Shown here: piece after piece, positions 25,061-32,957 of the stretch | Position numbering within the stretch: the first letter of the stretch is position 1 | How the letters are laid out: every line of letters starts with the position of its first letter | DNA from: a bacterium | GTDB lineage: Bacteria; Myxococcota_A; UBA9160; UBA4427 | DNA length: 64,000 nucleotides | Direction of reading: 5' to 3' | Assembly (NCBI GenBank): GCA_024742285.1 | Contig: JANSYR010000008.1 | Location: forward strand, 1 to 64,000 | Translations under genes and position numbers: made by a program | Notes under the pieces: generated by a model | Seen by the model: only the letters and a program-made list of their open reading frames with translations | What the model was told of the DNA's origin: nothing | The model's database searches: none

Positions 25061-25957
25061 TCATCGGCCCGGGGCGCGCGACGGAACGACCGACATGCCG
25101 ATGATCTGCGTGTTCTCGAGGCCGAGATCGCCCATCGCGGTGGAAGCACCGGTCTCGAGGTCGATCAGATGGATCTGCCCGTCCGACACCGCAAGGGCGA
25201 GTTCCTCGCCACCTGCCTTCGTCAGGATATCGAACGCCCCGTGCTCGCTGAAGTCGACCCGCAGCGGGCCCACGGTCTGAAGCTCGCCGTCGTTCGGCGG
25301 GTCCTGGAGCACGAGCACGTCACGCATCCAATCGATGTCGAAGAGACGCGTCACCGGCGCCTCGGCAACGTTGTCGGTGTAGGCACAGGCCGTGATGCGC
25401 GGGCTTCGGCCCGCGTTCTCGTCCCCGAGCGCATAGGAAAGGGGCCCATCGATCGCCACGGCGCCCAACCCGACGTGCACGCGCAAATTCTGACCGCTCT
25501 CGGCGACGAGACGAAGCCGGTCGGCCTGGGGGTTGAAGTCGAAGCAGGAGCGCGGCGTGCCTTCGAAGCCTGCCGTGAGGGCGCTCACCCGCTCCGCCCG
25601 ACCCTGCGTCCCGTCGAGTCGGTAGAGGTCGTTTCGGTCGTCGATCGCGTATACGCGGCCATCCGCCGGGCGCCAATCGACGCCGAGGAGCCGACCGCCG
25701 ACGCCCGTGACGGCCCGGCGCGCCCATGTGGACAGGGAGAAGGGCGCGCCGCGAATCAGCAGAGCATTGCGATCCGTCAGTAGCCAGAGCGACGCGCCGT
25801 CGAGCAGCGTATCCAGTCGAGCCGAGGGATCGCCTTCCGCCGAGACCTTCGAATTCGCCCACTCGTCCCGAGCCTCGTCCTCGCTCCTCTCCGCCTGAGC
25901 GGCGTGCGAGAAAGAGAGTGCGACCGCAAGAAAGAAGATGATCGCTGCGGACCTCAT
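25061..25957 (-). CDS. Exported DUF4394 protein
   Basis: A 298-residue protein with a signal peptide (AAIIFFLAVALSFSHAAQA, cut near residue 22). The body matches DUF4394, a predicted beta-propeller-like domain: GVDWRPADGRVYAI, CFDFNPQADRLRLV, ACAYTDNV, TRLFDIDWMRDVLVLQDPPN and a final DLETGASTAMG. No PEP-CTERM or membrane anchor is present, unlike its paralogue at 27619-28578. It begins the operon with the ECF sigma and anti-sigma genes. I chose the ATG at 25957 because it starts the signal peptide. Function unknown; an exported or secreted sensor/effector is only a suggestion. Confidence 0.85.
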   Translation of the reverse strand: MRSAAIIFFLAVALSFSHAAQAERSEDEARDEWANSKVSAEGDPSARLDTLLDGASLWLLTDRNALLIRGAPFSLSTWARRAVTGVGGRLLGVDWRPADGRVYAIDDRNDLYRLDGTQGRAERVSALTAGFEGTPRSCFDFNPQADRLRLVAESGQNLRVHVGLGAVAIDGPLSYALGDENAGRSPRITACAYTDNVAEAPVTRLFDIDWMRDVLVLQDPPNDGELQTVGPLRVDFSEHGAFDILTKAGGEELALAVSDGQIHLIDLETGASTAMGDLGLENTQIIGMSVVPSRAPGR

Positions 25958-25976
25958 GCACCCGCTACGCTCGCGT

Positions 25977-25986
25977 TTCCGCGGAA
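25977..25986. promoter_or_regulatory. Palindrome between DUF4394 and porin genes
   Basis: The perfect 10-bp palindrome TTCCGCGGAA extends, with one mismatch, to a 16-bp element. It sits centrally in the 61-bp gap between the two divergent starts (25957 and 26019), so it could be an operator for both genes or contribute to an ECF-type promoter. Confidence 0.4.
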
Positions 25987-26018
25987 GCGAGTCAAGGCGC
26001 ACCAGGAGTCCCCTACAC

Positions 26019-27500
26019 ATGCGACGGATCATGCGAAGGAGAGGGTGGACCCGGCCGCTGCTCTTCACATGGGCCCTTCTTCGATCGACCACCGCGGGTG
26101 CGTCGGAACTGGAATGGGAGGAGCACCTCAAGCTCTGGTTCAGCGACCGCTTTCGCGTTGAGCACGTCGACTGGTTCGAACCGACCGGAAGCGCAGGCTC
26201 CGGAGACCCAGGGCGCTACCTGTTCGCGGCCAACCGCTTTCGATTCGGCGCGAGCTTGACGTACCCCAGCTGGCAAGCCGCGGTGGAACTCCAGGACACG
26301 CGCCTCTTCGATCTGCCGACCGACGCGAATCCGGGCGCCCCCTTTGGCGCGTTGGGCCCCGGGGCCGTGTACTACGCGAATACGCCCAGCAGCAATCAGG
26401 GTGCCTTCTTCATCAAGCAGGCCTACCTGACCCTGCGGCGGAGCGGCGTCGCAGTGAGCGGGGGGCGGATGGAGATCGCCAGCGGTGTCGAGTCCGTGCC
26501 CGGGAACCGGACGCTCGCCTGGCTCAAGAAGAATCGCGTCGGTCAACGACTCGTCGGCCCCTTCGGCTACACGCACGTGTCACGCAGCTTCGACGCCGGC
26601 CGCATCAGCTGGGACCGACCTCGATGGAACCTCACGGCCTATGCGGGGCGACCGACCCGCGGTGGGTTCGAGGTCGACGCGAATCGCGGCATCGAAGACC
26701 TCCAGCTGGCGGGTGCCTCCGCGACGCTCAAGTCGATCCCGGGAGCGGCCCCGCTCGATCTCCAGGCGTTCTACCTGTTCTACCGCGACGCGCGAGATCG
26801 GACGACGCGCGTCGACAACCGAACGCTCGCCGAGCGTCAATCCGACGACGGCAACATCGCGATCCACAGTCTCGGTGGGCATGCGATCACCGCGATCGAA
26901 TGGGGACCCGGGGTCTTCGACGCGCTCGTCTGGGGCACGATCCAGGCCGGCGAGTGGGGGAGACAGGACCACTTCGGATGGGCGTTCGCCGCGGAACTCG
27001 GATTTCGGTTTGCGCGCGTGCCGGGCGCACCCTGGATCCGGATCGGTTGGAATCGTTCGTCGGGGGACGACGATCCGAACGACTCGGATCACCGCACTTT
27101 CTTTCAGATGCTGCCTACGGCGCGGATCTACGCGCGGGTGCCGTTCTACAACCTGATGAACAACAACGACGTCTTCACCCAGCTGATGGTGAAGCCGCAT
27201 CGACTCGTTCGGCTCCAGGTCGAGCATCACTGGCTCTCCCTGACCGAGTCCCGGGATCTCTGGTACGCCGGCGGAGGCGCGACGAACCAGCGTGTCTTCG
27301 GCTTCGCCGGCCTGTCCTCGGCCGGGGGGCGATCGCTTGCACATCTCGTAGACGTGGGACTCACCCTGGGTCCATGGGAGGGACTCACCTGGTCGGTCTA
27401 CTACGGACACGCCTTCGGCCGATCGGTGCCGCGCAACACGTTCGCCCGGGCCGACGCCGGCTACTTCTTCTCCGAGATCACCTATCGCTACTCGCGATGA
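26019..27500 (+). CDS. Alginate-export-type outer-membrane porin
   Basis: A 493-residue predicted outer-membrane barrel of the alginate_exp (AlgE/PF13372-like) family. A signal peptide occupies the first 35 residues (RRRGWTRPLLFTWALLRSTTAGAS, landmarks LLFTWALL and TAGAS). Alternating aromatic/polar strands follow, with HWLSLTESRDLWYAGGGA and a C-terminal strand ITYRYSR. The ATG at 26019 has an AGGAG site 10 nt upstream. Family members export or import polysaccharide or other anionic compounds. It is divergent from the DUF4394/sigma operon and convergent with the PEP-CTERM DUF4394 gene, which suggests a shared surface role. Confidence 0.82.
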   Translation: MRRIMRRRGWTRPLLFTWALLRSTTAGASELEWEEHLKLWFSDRFRVEHVDWFEPTGSAGSGDPGRYLFAANRFRFGASLTYPSWQAAVELQDTRLFDLPTDANPGAPFGALGPGAVYYANTPSSNQGAFFIKQAYLTLRRSGVAVSGGRMEIASGVESVPGNRTLAWLKKNRVGQRLVGPFGYTHVSRSFDAGRISWDRPRWNLTAYAGRPTRGGFEVDANRGIEDLQLAGASATLKSIPGAAPLDLQAFYLFYRDARDRTTRVDNRTLAERQSDDGNIAIHSLGGHAITAIEWGPGVFDALVWGTIQAGEWGRQDHFGWAFAAELGFRFARVPGAPWIRIGWNRSSGDDDPNDSDHRTFFQMLPTARIYARVPFYNLMNNNDVFTQLMVKPHRLVRLQVEHHWLSLTESRDLWYAGGGATNQRVFGFAGLSSAGGRSLAHLVDVGLTLGPWEGLTWSVYYGHAFGRSVPRNTFARADAGYFFSEITYRYSR

Positions 27501-27547
27501 GCACATCCACGACGGAGGCAGTCGCGAGGCGACGCGTCGGGCGGGTT

Positions 27548-27609
27548 TCGGGGCGGCGACTGGCGCCGCCCCGACCCCGGACTTCACGAGCACGCTCGCG
27601 AAGTCCGGG
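27548..27609. terminator. Two strong hairpins between convergent genes
   Basis: First hairpin: an 11-bp perfect stem (27548-27558 with 27564-27574) and a 5-nt loop. Second: CCCGGACTTC (27576-27585) pairs with GAAGTCCGGG (27600-27609), enclosing a further CGAG/CTCG stem. There are no T-tracts, but the position between the porin and PEP-CTERM stops suits a bidirectional terminator. Confidence 0.6.
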
Positions 27610-27618
27610 CCCCTTCCC

Positions 27619-28578
27619 TCAGCCCTCGCGGGTCCTTCGAGCGATACCTAGACCTCCCAGGCCAAGGCCCAACAGCAGCGCGGTCGAAGGCTCGGGAATC
27701 ACGGCGATCGCGGCGAGCGTGGTCCCTCCGCCGATCGCGCTGGCGTCCGGCGTGAAGTTCACGAAGCTCGCGCCGCCCGTCGCCAGATCGACGGTCCACA
27801 GCGTGGAATCATTGTCCCCGTCGACGAGGGCGACGAGGTAGGCGATGCCCGTGCTCCCCGAGATGTCGAAGCCTCCGAGCGAAGTCACGTCGCCGCCGAG
27901 CGGCCCGACGGTCGCCAGCGTGCCCGCGTTGTTCGCTTGCGTCACGAGCACGTCGAGCCCCGAGTCGATTCCATAGAGCTGCGTCGACGTCGATCCCACG
28001 AAACTGTTCGTGTACGCGGAATGCACGATGTTGGGGTCGACGCCCGCGTTGTCATCGCCGGCCTGATAGAACACGTCGGTGAACCGACCCGAGTCGCCCG
28101 AGTTCGGGTTCAGGACGATGTTCACGTTGGTATCCGCGACGTTGCGGATCCGATCGATCGTCGGATTGAAATCGAAGCTGAACGCGCCGCCGTTCAGTGA
28201 GGGCGTGTCGAATCCATCGCCAACGCGCGTCGCCGCGCCCGTCGCGAGATCGATCGTGTAGAGGTTGCTCTGACTCCCGAGACCGAAGAGCGTTCCGGTT
28301 CCCGGCGCGGGCACGTTCGGCCCCCCGCCGCCCGGGGAAAGCGCGTTCGGGCGGAAGTCGATGCCGATCACGTCCTCGCCGGGCGCGAGACCGGTGATCG
28401 CGGCTCCCGAGAGCAATGCCGTCGGCGCGGCACTGTCGAAGGAGACCAGGCGGTTCCCCACCTCGGTCACCCCGTAGATGATCTCCGCCTGGGCCGTGCT
28501 CCCGGCCAGGACTCCGACCAGGACGAGTACTCCCACGTTGGGCCAGTTTCGTGGCCCCCTCAGCAGCTTCAACAGCAT
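27619..28578 (-). CDS. PEP-CTERM DUF4394 protein
   Basis: A 319-residue secreted protein. A signal peptide (VGVLVLVGVLAGSTAQA, about 15-31) precedes a DUF4394 domain: IGIDFRPNALSP, LYTIDLATGAA, FSFDFNPTIDRIRNV, HSAYTNS, QLYGIDSGLDVLVTQ and a second LWTVDLATGGA. It ends in a canonical PEP-CTERM tail: IPEPST, a Gly/Leu-rich helix and ARRTREG. PEP-CTERM proteins are cleaved by an exosortase and usually become surface or matrix components. The exosortase is not in the window. It is a paralogue of the DUF4394 protein in the sigma operon 2 kb away. Confidence 0.9.
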   Translation of the reverse strand: MLLKLLRGPRNWPNVGVLVLVGVLAGSTAQAEIIYGVTEVGNRLVSFDSAAPTALLSGAAITGLAPGEDVIGIDFRPNALSPGGGGPNVPAPGTGTLFGLGSQSNLYTIDLATGAATRVGDGFDTPSLNGGAFSFDFNPTIDRIRNVADTNVNIVLNPNSGDSGRFTDVFYQAGDDNAGVDPNIVHSAYTNSFVGSTSTQLYGIDSGLDVLVTQANNAGTLATVGPLGGDVTSLGGFDISGSTGIAYLVALVDGDNDSTLWTVDLATGGASFVNFTPDASAIGGGTTLAAIAVIPEPSTALLLGLGLGGLGIARRTREG

Positions 28579-28776
28579 TCCGATCTCTCCTCGTATTCGC
28601 GGGACGAGCGTGTCCCTCGATACGGGAACTACGCATCAGCGAGGCGATCGGATGTGGATCATTCGGGATTTTTCCGTCCCGACACGAATAGTCGCTTGAA
28701 AGCTACGGGGCTGGCCGTGAGGGGCGCGGGCCCGAAACCGGCGGGACCGGCCGCGAGTTCATCGCCAGCGACGCAC

Positions 28777-29079
28777 CTAGCCGACCAGGGCCGCGACGTC
28801 GTCGACGAGGCGGCCGATCTCGGGATCGAGGTTGCCGTAGCGGATCGCGAAGGTCGTTCCGTCGACGCGGGTGACCTCGCCCGCCAGCTCGAAGGGGCAG
28901 ACCGGCTGGATGAAGACGTAGAGCCGGACCTTCGTTCCGATCTCGGGCACGTGGCTCGCGCTGTCGAGGCGGGCACCGGAACGCGAGATGTTCACGAGCG
29001 TCCCCGCCCCCTCGGTCTCTCCAGCCGAACAGAGCACGTCGAACTTGGCGCGAAAACGAGGGTGATTGCGTCGATCCAC
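28777..29079 (-). CDS. Single-domain PilZ protein
   Basis: A 100-residue PilZ domain. The cyclic-di-GMP binding motifs are RRNHPR (RxxxR) near the N terminus and NISRSG (N/DxSxxG) near residue 35, both complete. Stand-alone PilZ proteins transmit c-di-GMP signals to motility, secretion or polysaccharide synthesis. The start is a GTG at 29079 just before DRRNHPRF; another in-frame GTG lies 4 codons upstream. It lies 83 bp after the Gfo/Idh/MocA gene on the same strand. Confidence 0.85.
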   Translation of the reverse strand: MDRRNHPRFRAKFDVLCSAGETEGAGTLVNISRSGARLDSASHVPEIGTKVRLYVFIQPVCPFELAGEVTRVDGTTFAIRYGNLDPEIGRLVDDVAALVG

Positions 29080-29162
29080 GGGATTCCCCACTGGCGGTGG
29101 CTGACCCCTGGATCGGGCAGACGCCCGGATGGCTTGAGAGAACGGAGGCCTGGCGCCGCCCC

Positions 29163-30266
29163 TCAGCCGATCTCGATCCAGCGCCTTTCCTTGGAAGACC
29201 GGCGGATTGCGTCCAGAACTGCCTGTACGGCGACACCGTCGGCGAAGGTCGGCGGAACCGGATCGGACGGAATCTCGCGCCCCTGGATCCTCGATCCGAA
29301 GGCCTCGTAGAGCCGGGTGTAGGGCGCCAGGTCGATGCCCATCGCGTGGAAGTTGTCGTACGCGGAGGACGCCGTCAGCAGCTCCGCCGGCGGCGGGATC
29401 GGCGCCGGGTACACGAGGTCGCTCGGCGTCTCGAGCGTGCGCTCGCCGTCGGCATCGGCGACGCCGACGGTGTCCCCCTCCAACCAGAGCGTGCCCTTGG
29501 ACCCGACGAACCGACTCGCCGCCGCGAAGGGGCCGCGGGCGGCGGTGCAGGACTGCAGGATGCCTTCGAGGCCCGACTCGGTCCGGAAGTGGACGGTGTA
29601 GGTGTCGTCGGCGGTCCACGGCAGCTCGGGGCTGCGCTCCGCCACGGTCTGCACGGAGGCGGAGACCCCGATGAACTCGCCGGCGGAGACGCGGATCTGA
29701 TCGATCACGTGGGAGCCGTAGGCCCCGAGCCAGCCGCCGCCGTCCTCCTCCCGGCGCCACCAGTCCGGAACGTCGGCGTCCGGCTCGACGAGCGCGGGCA
29801 TGTGAAAGAGGAACGTCGCGAGACGCGGCTCGCCGATCAGACCCTCGGCGATCGCTCGGGCGGCGGTCGCCTGACCGGTCGCCCAGCGGAACTCGCAGCC
29901 GAGCCCGTGCACGACGCCCGCGGCTTCGGCGGCCGCGAGCATCTTCCGGCCCTCTTCGGCATTCGCCGCGAACGGCTTCTCGCAGACGACGTGCTTCCCC
30001 GCCGCGATCGCGGCGAGCACGATCTCGGCGTGGGTGTGCGGCGGGGTCGACACCGCGACCGCATCGACACCGGGGAGCGCGAGGGCTTCGTCGAGCGAGC
30101 CCGTCCCGAGCGGGACCCCCATCAGGTCGGCGCGCTTCTGGGCTTTGGCCGCGTCGCGCCCGACGAGCGCCTTCACGTCGAAGCCGGCGGCGCGCAGCGC
30201 GCGAAGGTGGGTCAGGACACCGAAGCCGGTGCCGACGACGACGGCACCGAGGGAAGGATCGGACAT
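29163..30266 (-). CDS. Gfo/Idh/MocA family oxidoreductase
   Basis: A 367-residue NAD(P)-dependent dehydrogenase. The N-terminal Rossmann fold has [13 protein letters not shown] near residue 12 and the conserved CEKPFA motif near residue 95 (Lys-Pro of the family). The C-terminal domain (about 125-330) has the GSHVIDQI segment with the catalytic-type His. Members oxidise or reduce sugars, inositols, biliverdin and other alcohols; the substrate here is unknown. The ATG at 30266 is preceded by a GGAG-type site. Confidence 0.88.
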   Translation of the reverse strand: MSDPSLGAVVVGTGFGVLTHLRALRAAGFDVKALVGRDAAKAQKRADLMGVPLGTGSLDEALALPGVDAVAVSTPPHTHAEIVLAAIAAGKHVVCEKPFAANAEEGRKMLAAAEAAGVVHGLGCEFRWATGQATAARAIAEGLIGEPRLATFLFHMPALVEPDADVPDWWRREEDGGGWLGAYGSHVIDQIRVSAGEFIGVSASVQTVAERSPELPWTADDTYTVHFRTESGLEGILQSCTAARGPFAAASRFVGSKGTLWLEGDTVGVADADGERTLETPSDLVYPAPIPPPAELLTASSAYDNFHAMGIDLAPYTRLYEAFGSRIQGREIPSDPVPPTFADGVAVQAVLDAIRRSSKERRWIEIG

Positions 30267-30416
30267 GGAGGTCTCCGCGAGATCGCGCGCGGCATGCGCG
30301 GCGAGCCGAGACGCTAGCGCGATCCTCAGGCGCGCTCGCGGGTCGGAGCGCGTACGGAGCGCGCCCGCGAAGGCGCTCCCTGGTGCTCCGTGGTGCTGTG
30401 CTCCGAGCGCTCCGCG

Positions 30417-31337
30417 CTAGGCGCGCCGAGGGGTCGCGAGCGCCGCGAGACCGAGGCCGAGCAGGAGCGCGGTCCCCGGCTCCGGGACGGGCGTCGTCGG
30501 ATCGTCCGTGAACACGATCGTCTTCTTCGACGTCAGCCGAAGCGAAGCCAGCGTATGGTCCGACAGGTCGAGGTAGACGTCACCGCCGAGGGTGACGCGC
30601 CAGATCAGCGCGTCGTCGGAGCCGCCGGGGCTCTTCGGAGCCGGCGGCGATGCCGATGACGATGCCGATGATGATGACGCGTCGATCGCCCGGAGCGCCG
30701 ATGCGCTCACGAGATCTCCCGTGAACACCGGCACCGCAGCCGTCACGAGGTTTCCGCCCGTGAGGACGATTTCGCCGCCCCCTCGCACGATCCCGCTCCG
30801 ATCCAGTCGCGCCCCCGCCGCCACGAGCGAGACACCCGCGCCGACGCGGACCGAGGACGGATGACGCAGGGTGATCTCCCCCGCCGACGAGAGGTCGAAG
30901 CGTGTCCAGTCGGTGACGATCTGCCGACCGCTCTCGATCGTGATCGTGCCGCTCGTGACGAGCTCGATGTTGCCGGCGTCGATCCCGGCCCCGGGCGGGC
31001 GCGTGGCGATCGTTCCGCCGTCGAACTCGGCGTTGCCGGAGGCGATGAAGATGTCGCCCGTCGCGTCGACGGGTCCACGCACGAAGATGTTGCCGGCGGC
31101 GTTCAGCTCGACGTGGGCGCCGTCCCGGGCGAGTCGGGCGCCGAACGCGAAGTCGAAGTCGCTCGGCGCGTCCGGCACGGCGAGCGTCGAGCAGTCGCCG
31201 TTGCAGAGCACCTCGACGATCGCGTCCGAATCGAAGGTGAGCGCGTCCGCCGGCGCACCGGCGGCGAACGCCAGGGCCGAAACCCCCGCCAGAGCGAGCG
31301 ATCGCCAGGATCGAGCAGGGAACGAACGTCGCGTCAC
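30417..31337 (-). CDS. PEP-CTERM protein of unknown function
   Basis: A 306-residue secreted protein. The signal peptide (SLALAGVSALAFAAGAPADA) is followed by a Gly/Asp-rich region with repeated beta-strand segments such as IFVRGPVDATGDIFIASGNA (landmarks GNIFVRG and GDIFIASG), resembling a parallel beta-helix. A low-complexity Ser stretch (about residues 222-234) precedes the final domain, and the tail is a PEP-CTERM: PVPEPGTALLLGLGLAALATPRRA (landmarks VPEPGTA and ATPRRA). The GTG at 31337 follows GGAGG. No characterised homologue is recognised. Confidence 0.82.
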   Translation of the reverse strand: MTRRSFPARSWRSLALAGVSALAFAAGAPADALTFDSDAIVEVLCNGDCSTLAVPDAPSDFDFAFGARLARDGAHVELNAAGNIFVRGPVDATGDIFIASGNAEFDGGTIATRPPGAGIDAGNIELVTSGTITIESGRQIVTDWTRFDLSSAGEITLRHPSSVRVGAGVSLVAAGARLDRSGIVRGGGEIVLTGGNLVTAAVPVFTGDLVSASALRAIDASSSSASSSASPPAPKSPGGSDDALIWRVTLGGDVYLDLSDHTLASLRLTSKKTIVFTDDPTTPVPEPGTALLLGLGLAALATPRRA

Positions 31338-31521
31338 GATGGGGTCACCTCCGGCTGGGGTGTCGTGGCGACCGCGGCGCGAATGTGTCCGGAAAAGCAC
31401 AGAAAAACCGGGCGGCTACCGCGGCGCATTCCCCTCGTTCATGCGGTCCCGTCGCGTTCCCGGGGCGCCGCGGCGCGACCCCGGGTCGAGCCGGGCAGGC
31501 CCCTGTCGCCGGCGTGCGGGG

Positions 31522-31527
31522 TATTCT
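31522..31527 (+). promoter_or_regulatory. -10-like hexamer TATTCT before a TauD gene
   Basis: TATTCT lies 31 nt before the ATG at 31559, with a GAGGA ribosome site between. The same hexamer precedes the XRE gene (53110) and the small barrel gene (56683). Confidence 0.42.
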
Positions 31528-31558
31528 GGGCGCAAACCCGCTTCACGAGGAATCGCCC

Positions 31559-32446
31559 ATGGCCACTGCGCTCGATCAGACCCAGGACCTCGCCGTCCGC
31601 CGCCTCGCAGGCTCCCTCGGCGCCGAGGTGACCGGCCTCGACCTCCGGGCGGCGGGCCCGGACGAGGCGCAGACGATCACCTCGCTGCTGCACGAACACC
31701 TCGTCCTGTTCTTCCCGAACCAGCACCTCACGCCCGACGAGCACATCGCCTTCGGGCGTCTCTTCGGTCGCCTCGAAGGCCATCCGAACCTGGCCCTCGA
31801 CGCCGAGCGACCCGAGTTCTTCGAGCTGAAGGCGGTCGGCGGCGCCGGCGCGGTCGCCGACGAGTGGCACAGCGATCTCACCTGCGAAGCCGAGCCGTCG
31901 ATCTTCGCGATCCTCCACATGAAGAAGTGCCCCGAGTTCGGCGGCGACACCTTGTGGGCCAACATGTACAAGGCCTACGAAGCGCTCTCGCCGCCCATGA
32001 AGGACATGCTCGACGGCCTCACCGCGCTCCACGACGCGAGTCCCCACATGACGCCGGAGCGAAAGGCGATCCACCCGGTCGTCCGACGGCACCCGGACAC
32101 GGGCCGCAAGTCACTCTTCGTGAACCACCACTTCACCCGTCGCATCGTCGAGATGAGCCACGCCGAGAGCGAGAACCTGCTCGCCTTCCTGACGAGCTTC
32201 GCGACCGAGGACCGCTTCACGGTCCGCTACTCGTGGACCGAGGGCACGATCGCGATGTGGGACAACCGGTGTACGCAGCACCACGTCCTGAACGACTTCG
32301 AAGGCGAGCGCGTGATCCAGCGCGTCACGGTCATGGGCGACCACCCCGAGGCCGGCGGCGATCTCCGCTATGCGCCCTTCGACGACAAGTTCAGCGCCGC
32401 GACGTGGCGCGACCAGCCCCTCAAGAAGTTCCTTCAGACGCGTTAG
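31559..32446 (+). CDS. TauD/TfdA family dioxygenase (first of three)
   Basis: A 295-residue non-haem iron, 2-oxoglutarate-dependent dioxygenase. Iron ligands are visible: His104 and Asp106 in WHSDLT, and the distal His in TQHHV near 241; a 2OG-binding Arg follows in RVIQRVTV. TauD releases sulfite from taurine, TfdA degrades 2,4-D, and others hydroxylate carnitine or alkyl sulfates, so the substrate is open. It lies 10 bp before a thioredoxin-like gene and starts a three-gene run. Start is the ATG at 31559 with a GAGGA site. Confidence 0.9.
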   Translation: MATALDQTQDLAVRRLAGSLGAEVTGLDLRAAGPDEAQTITSLLHEHLVLFFPNQHLTPDEHIAFGRLFGRLEGHPNLALDAERPEFFELKAVGGAGAVADEWHSDLTCEAEPSIFAILHMKKCPEFGGDTLWANMYKAYEALSPPMKDMLDGLTALHDASPHMTPERKAIHPVVRRHPDTGRKSLFVNHHFTRRIVEMSHAESENLLAFLTSFATEDRFTVRYSWTEGTIAMWDNRCTQHHVLNDFEGERVIQRVTVMGDHPEAGGDLRYAPFDDKFSAATWRDQPLKKFLQTR

Positions 32447-32456
32447 GCGAACCGAC

Positions 32457-32957
32457 ATGCGAAGCGCCCTCGCCTTCCTCGGACTCCTCTCCGCGTTCGT
32501 CGCCGCGCCGGCGCTCGCCGAAGCGGAGCCGACGCCGTATGCGGTCGGCGACACGATCGCCGGGTTCACCCTGGAAGATCAGCACGGCGACGCCGGCGCG
32601 GTCGACGCGACCACGCGCGTGATCCTGTTCAGCCGGGACATGCCGGGGGGAGACCTCCTCAAGGAAGCCCTCGAGGACGTCGCGGCCGAAACGCTCGAAG
32701 CGCGGGGCGCCGTCTACGTCTCGGACATCAGCGGCATGCCCGCCCTCGTGTCGCGCCTGATGGCGGTCCCGGCGATGCGCCGGCGGCCCTACGACCTGCT
32801 CCTCGACCGCGAGGGGGACGTGACGGCACGCCTGCCCGATGCGATCCGGCAGGCGACGCTCATCCACCTCGACGCGCTCCGGATCGAGCGGGTCGAGCAC
32901 GCGAGCGACGTCGCGACGATCCGCGCGAGCCTCGGTCTGGAGGCGGGCCCGGAGTGA
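32457..32957 (+). CDS. Exported thioredoxin-fold-like protein without CxxC
   Basis: A 166-residue protein with a signal peptide (AFLGLLSAFVAAPALA). The mature part resembles AhpC/TSA/YtfJ-type thioredoxin folds: YAVGDTIAGFTLEDQHG and RVILFSRDMPGGDLL near the N terminus. No cysteine pair is present at the expected active-site position, so redox activity is unlikely. It begins 10 bp after the TauD gene and its stop overlaps the GTG start of the flavoprotein gene (GTGA). Function unknown. Confidence 0.7.
   Translation: MRSALAFLGLLSAFVAAPALAEAEPTPYAVGDTIAGFTLEDQHGDAGAVDATTRVILFSRDMPGGDLLKEALEDVAAETLEARGAVYVSDISGMPALVSRLMAVPAMRRRPYDLLLDREGDVTARLPDAIRQATLIHLDALRIERVEHASDVATIRASLGLEAGPE

Noticed and set aside
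30267-30416. GGTGCTCC-type repeats as an rRNA or ncRNA
   Set aside because: Short imperfect repeats only; no fold or family match recognised.
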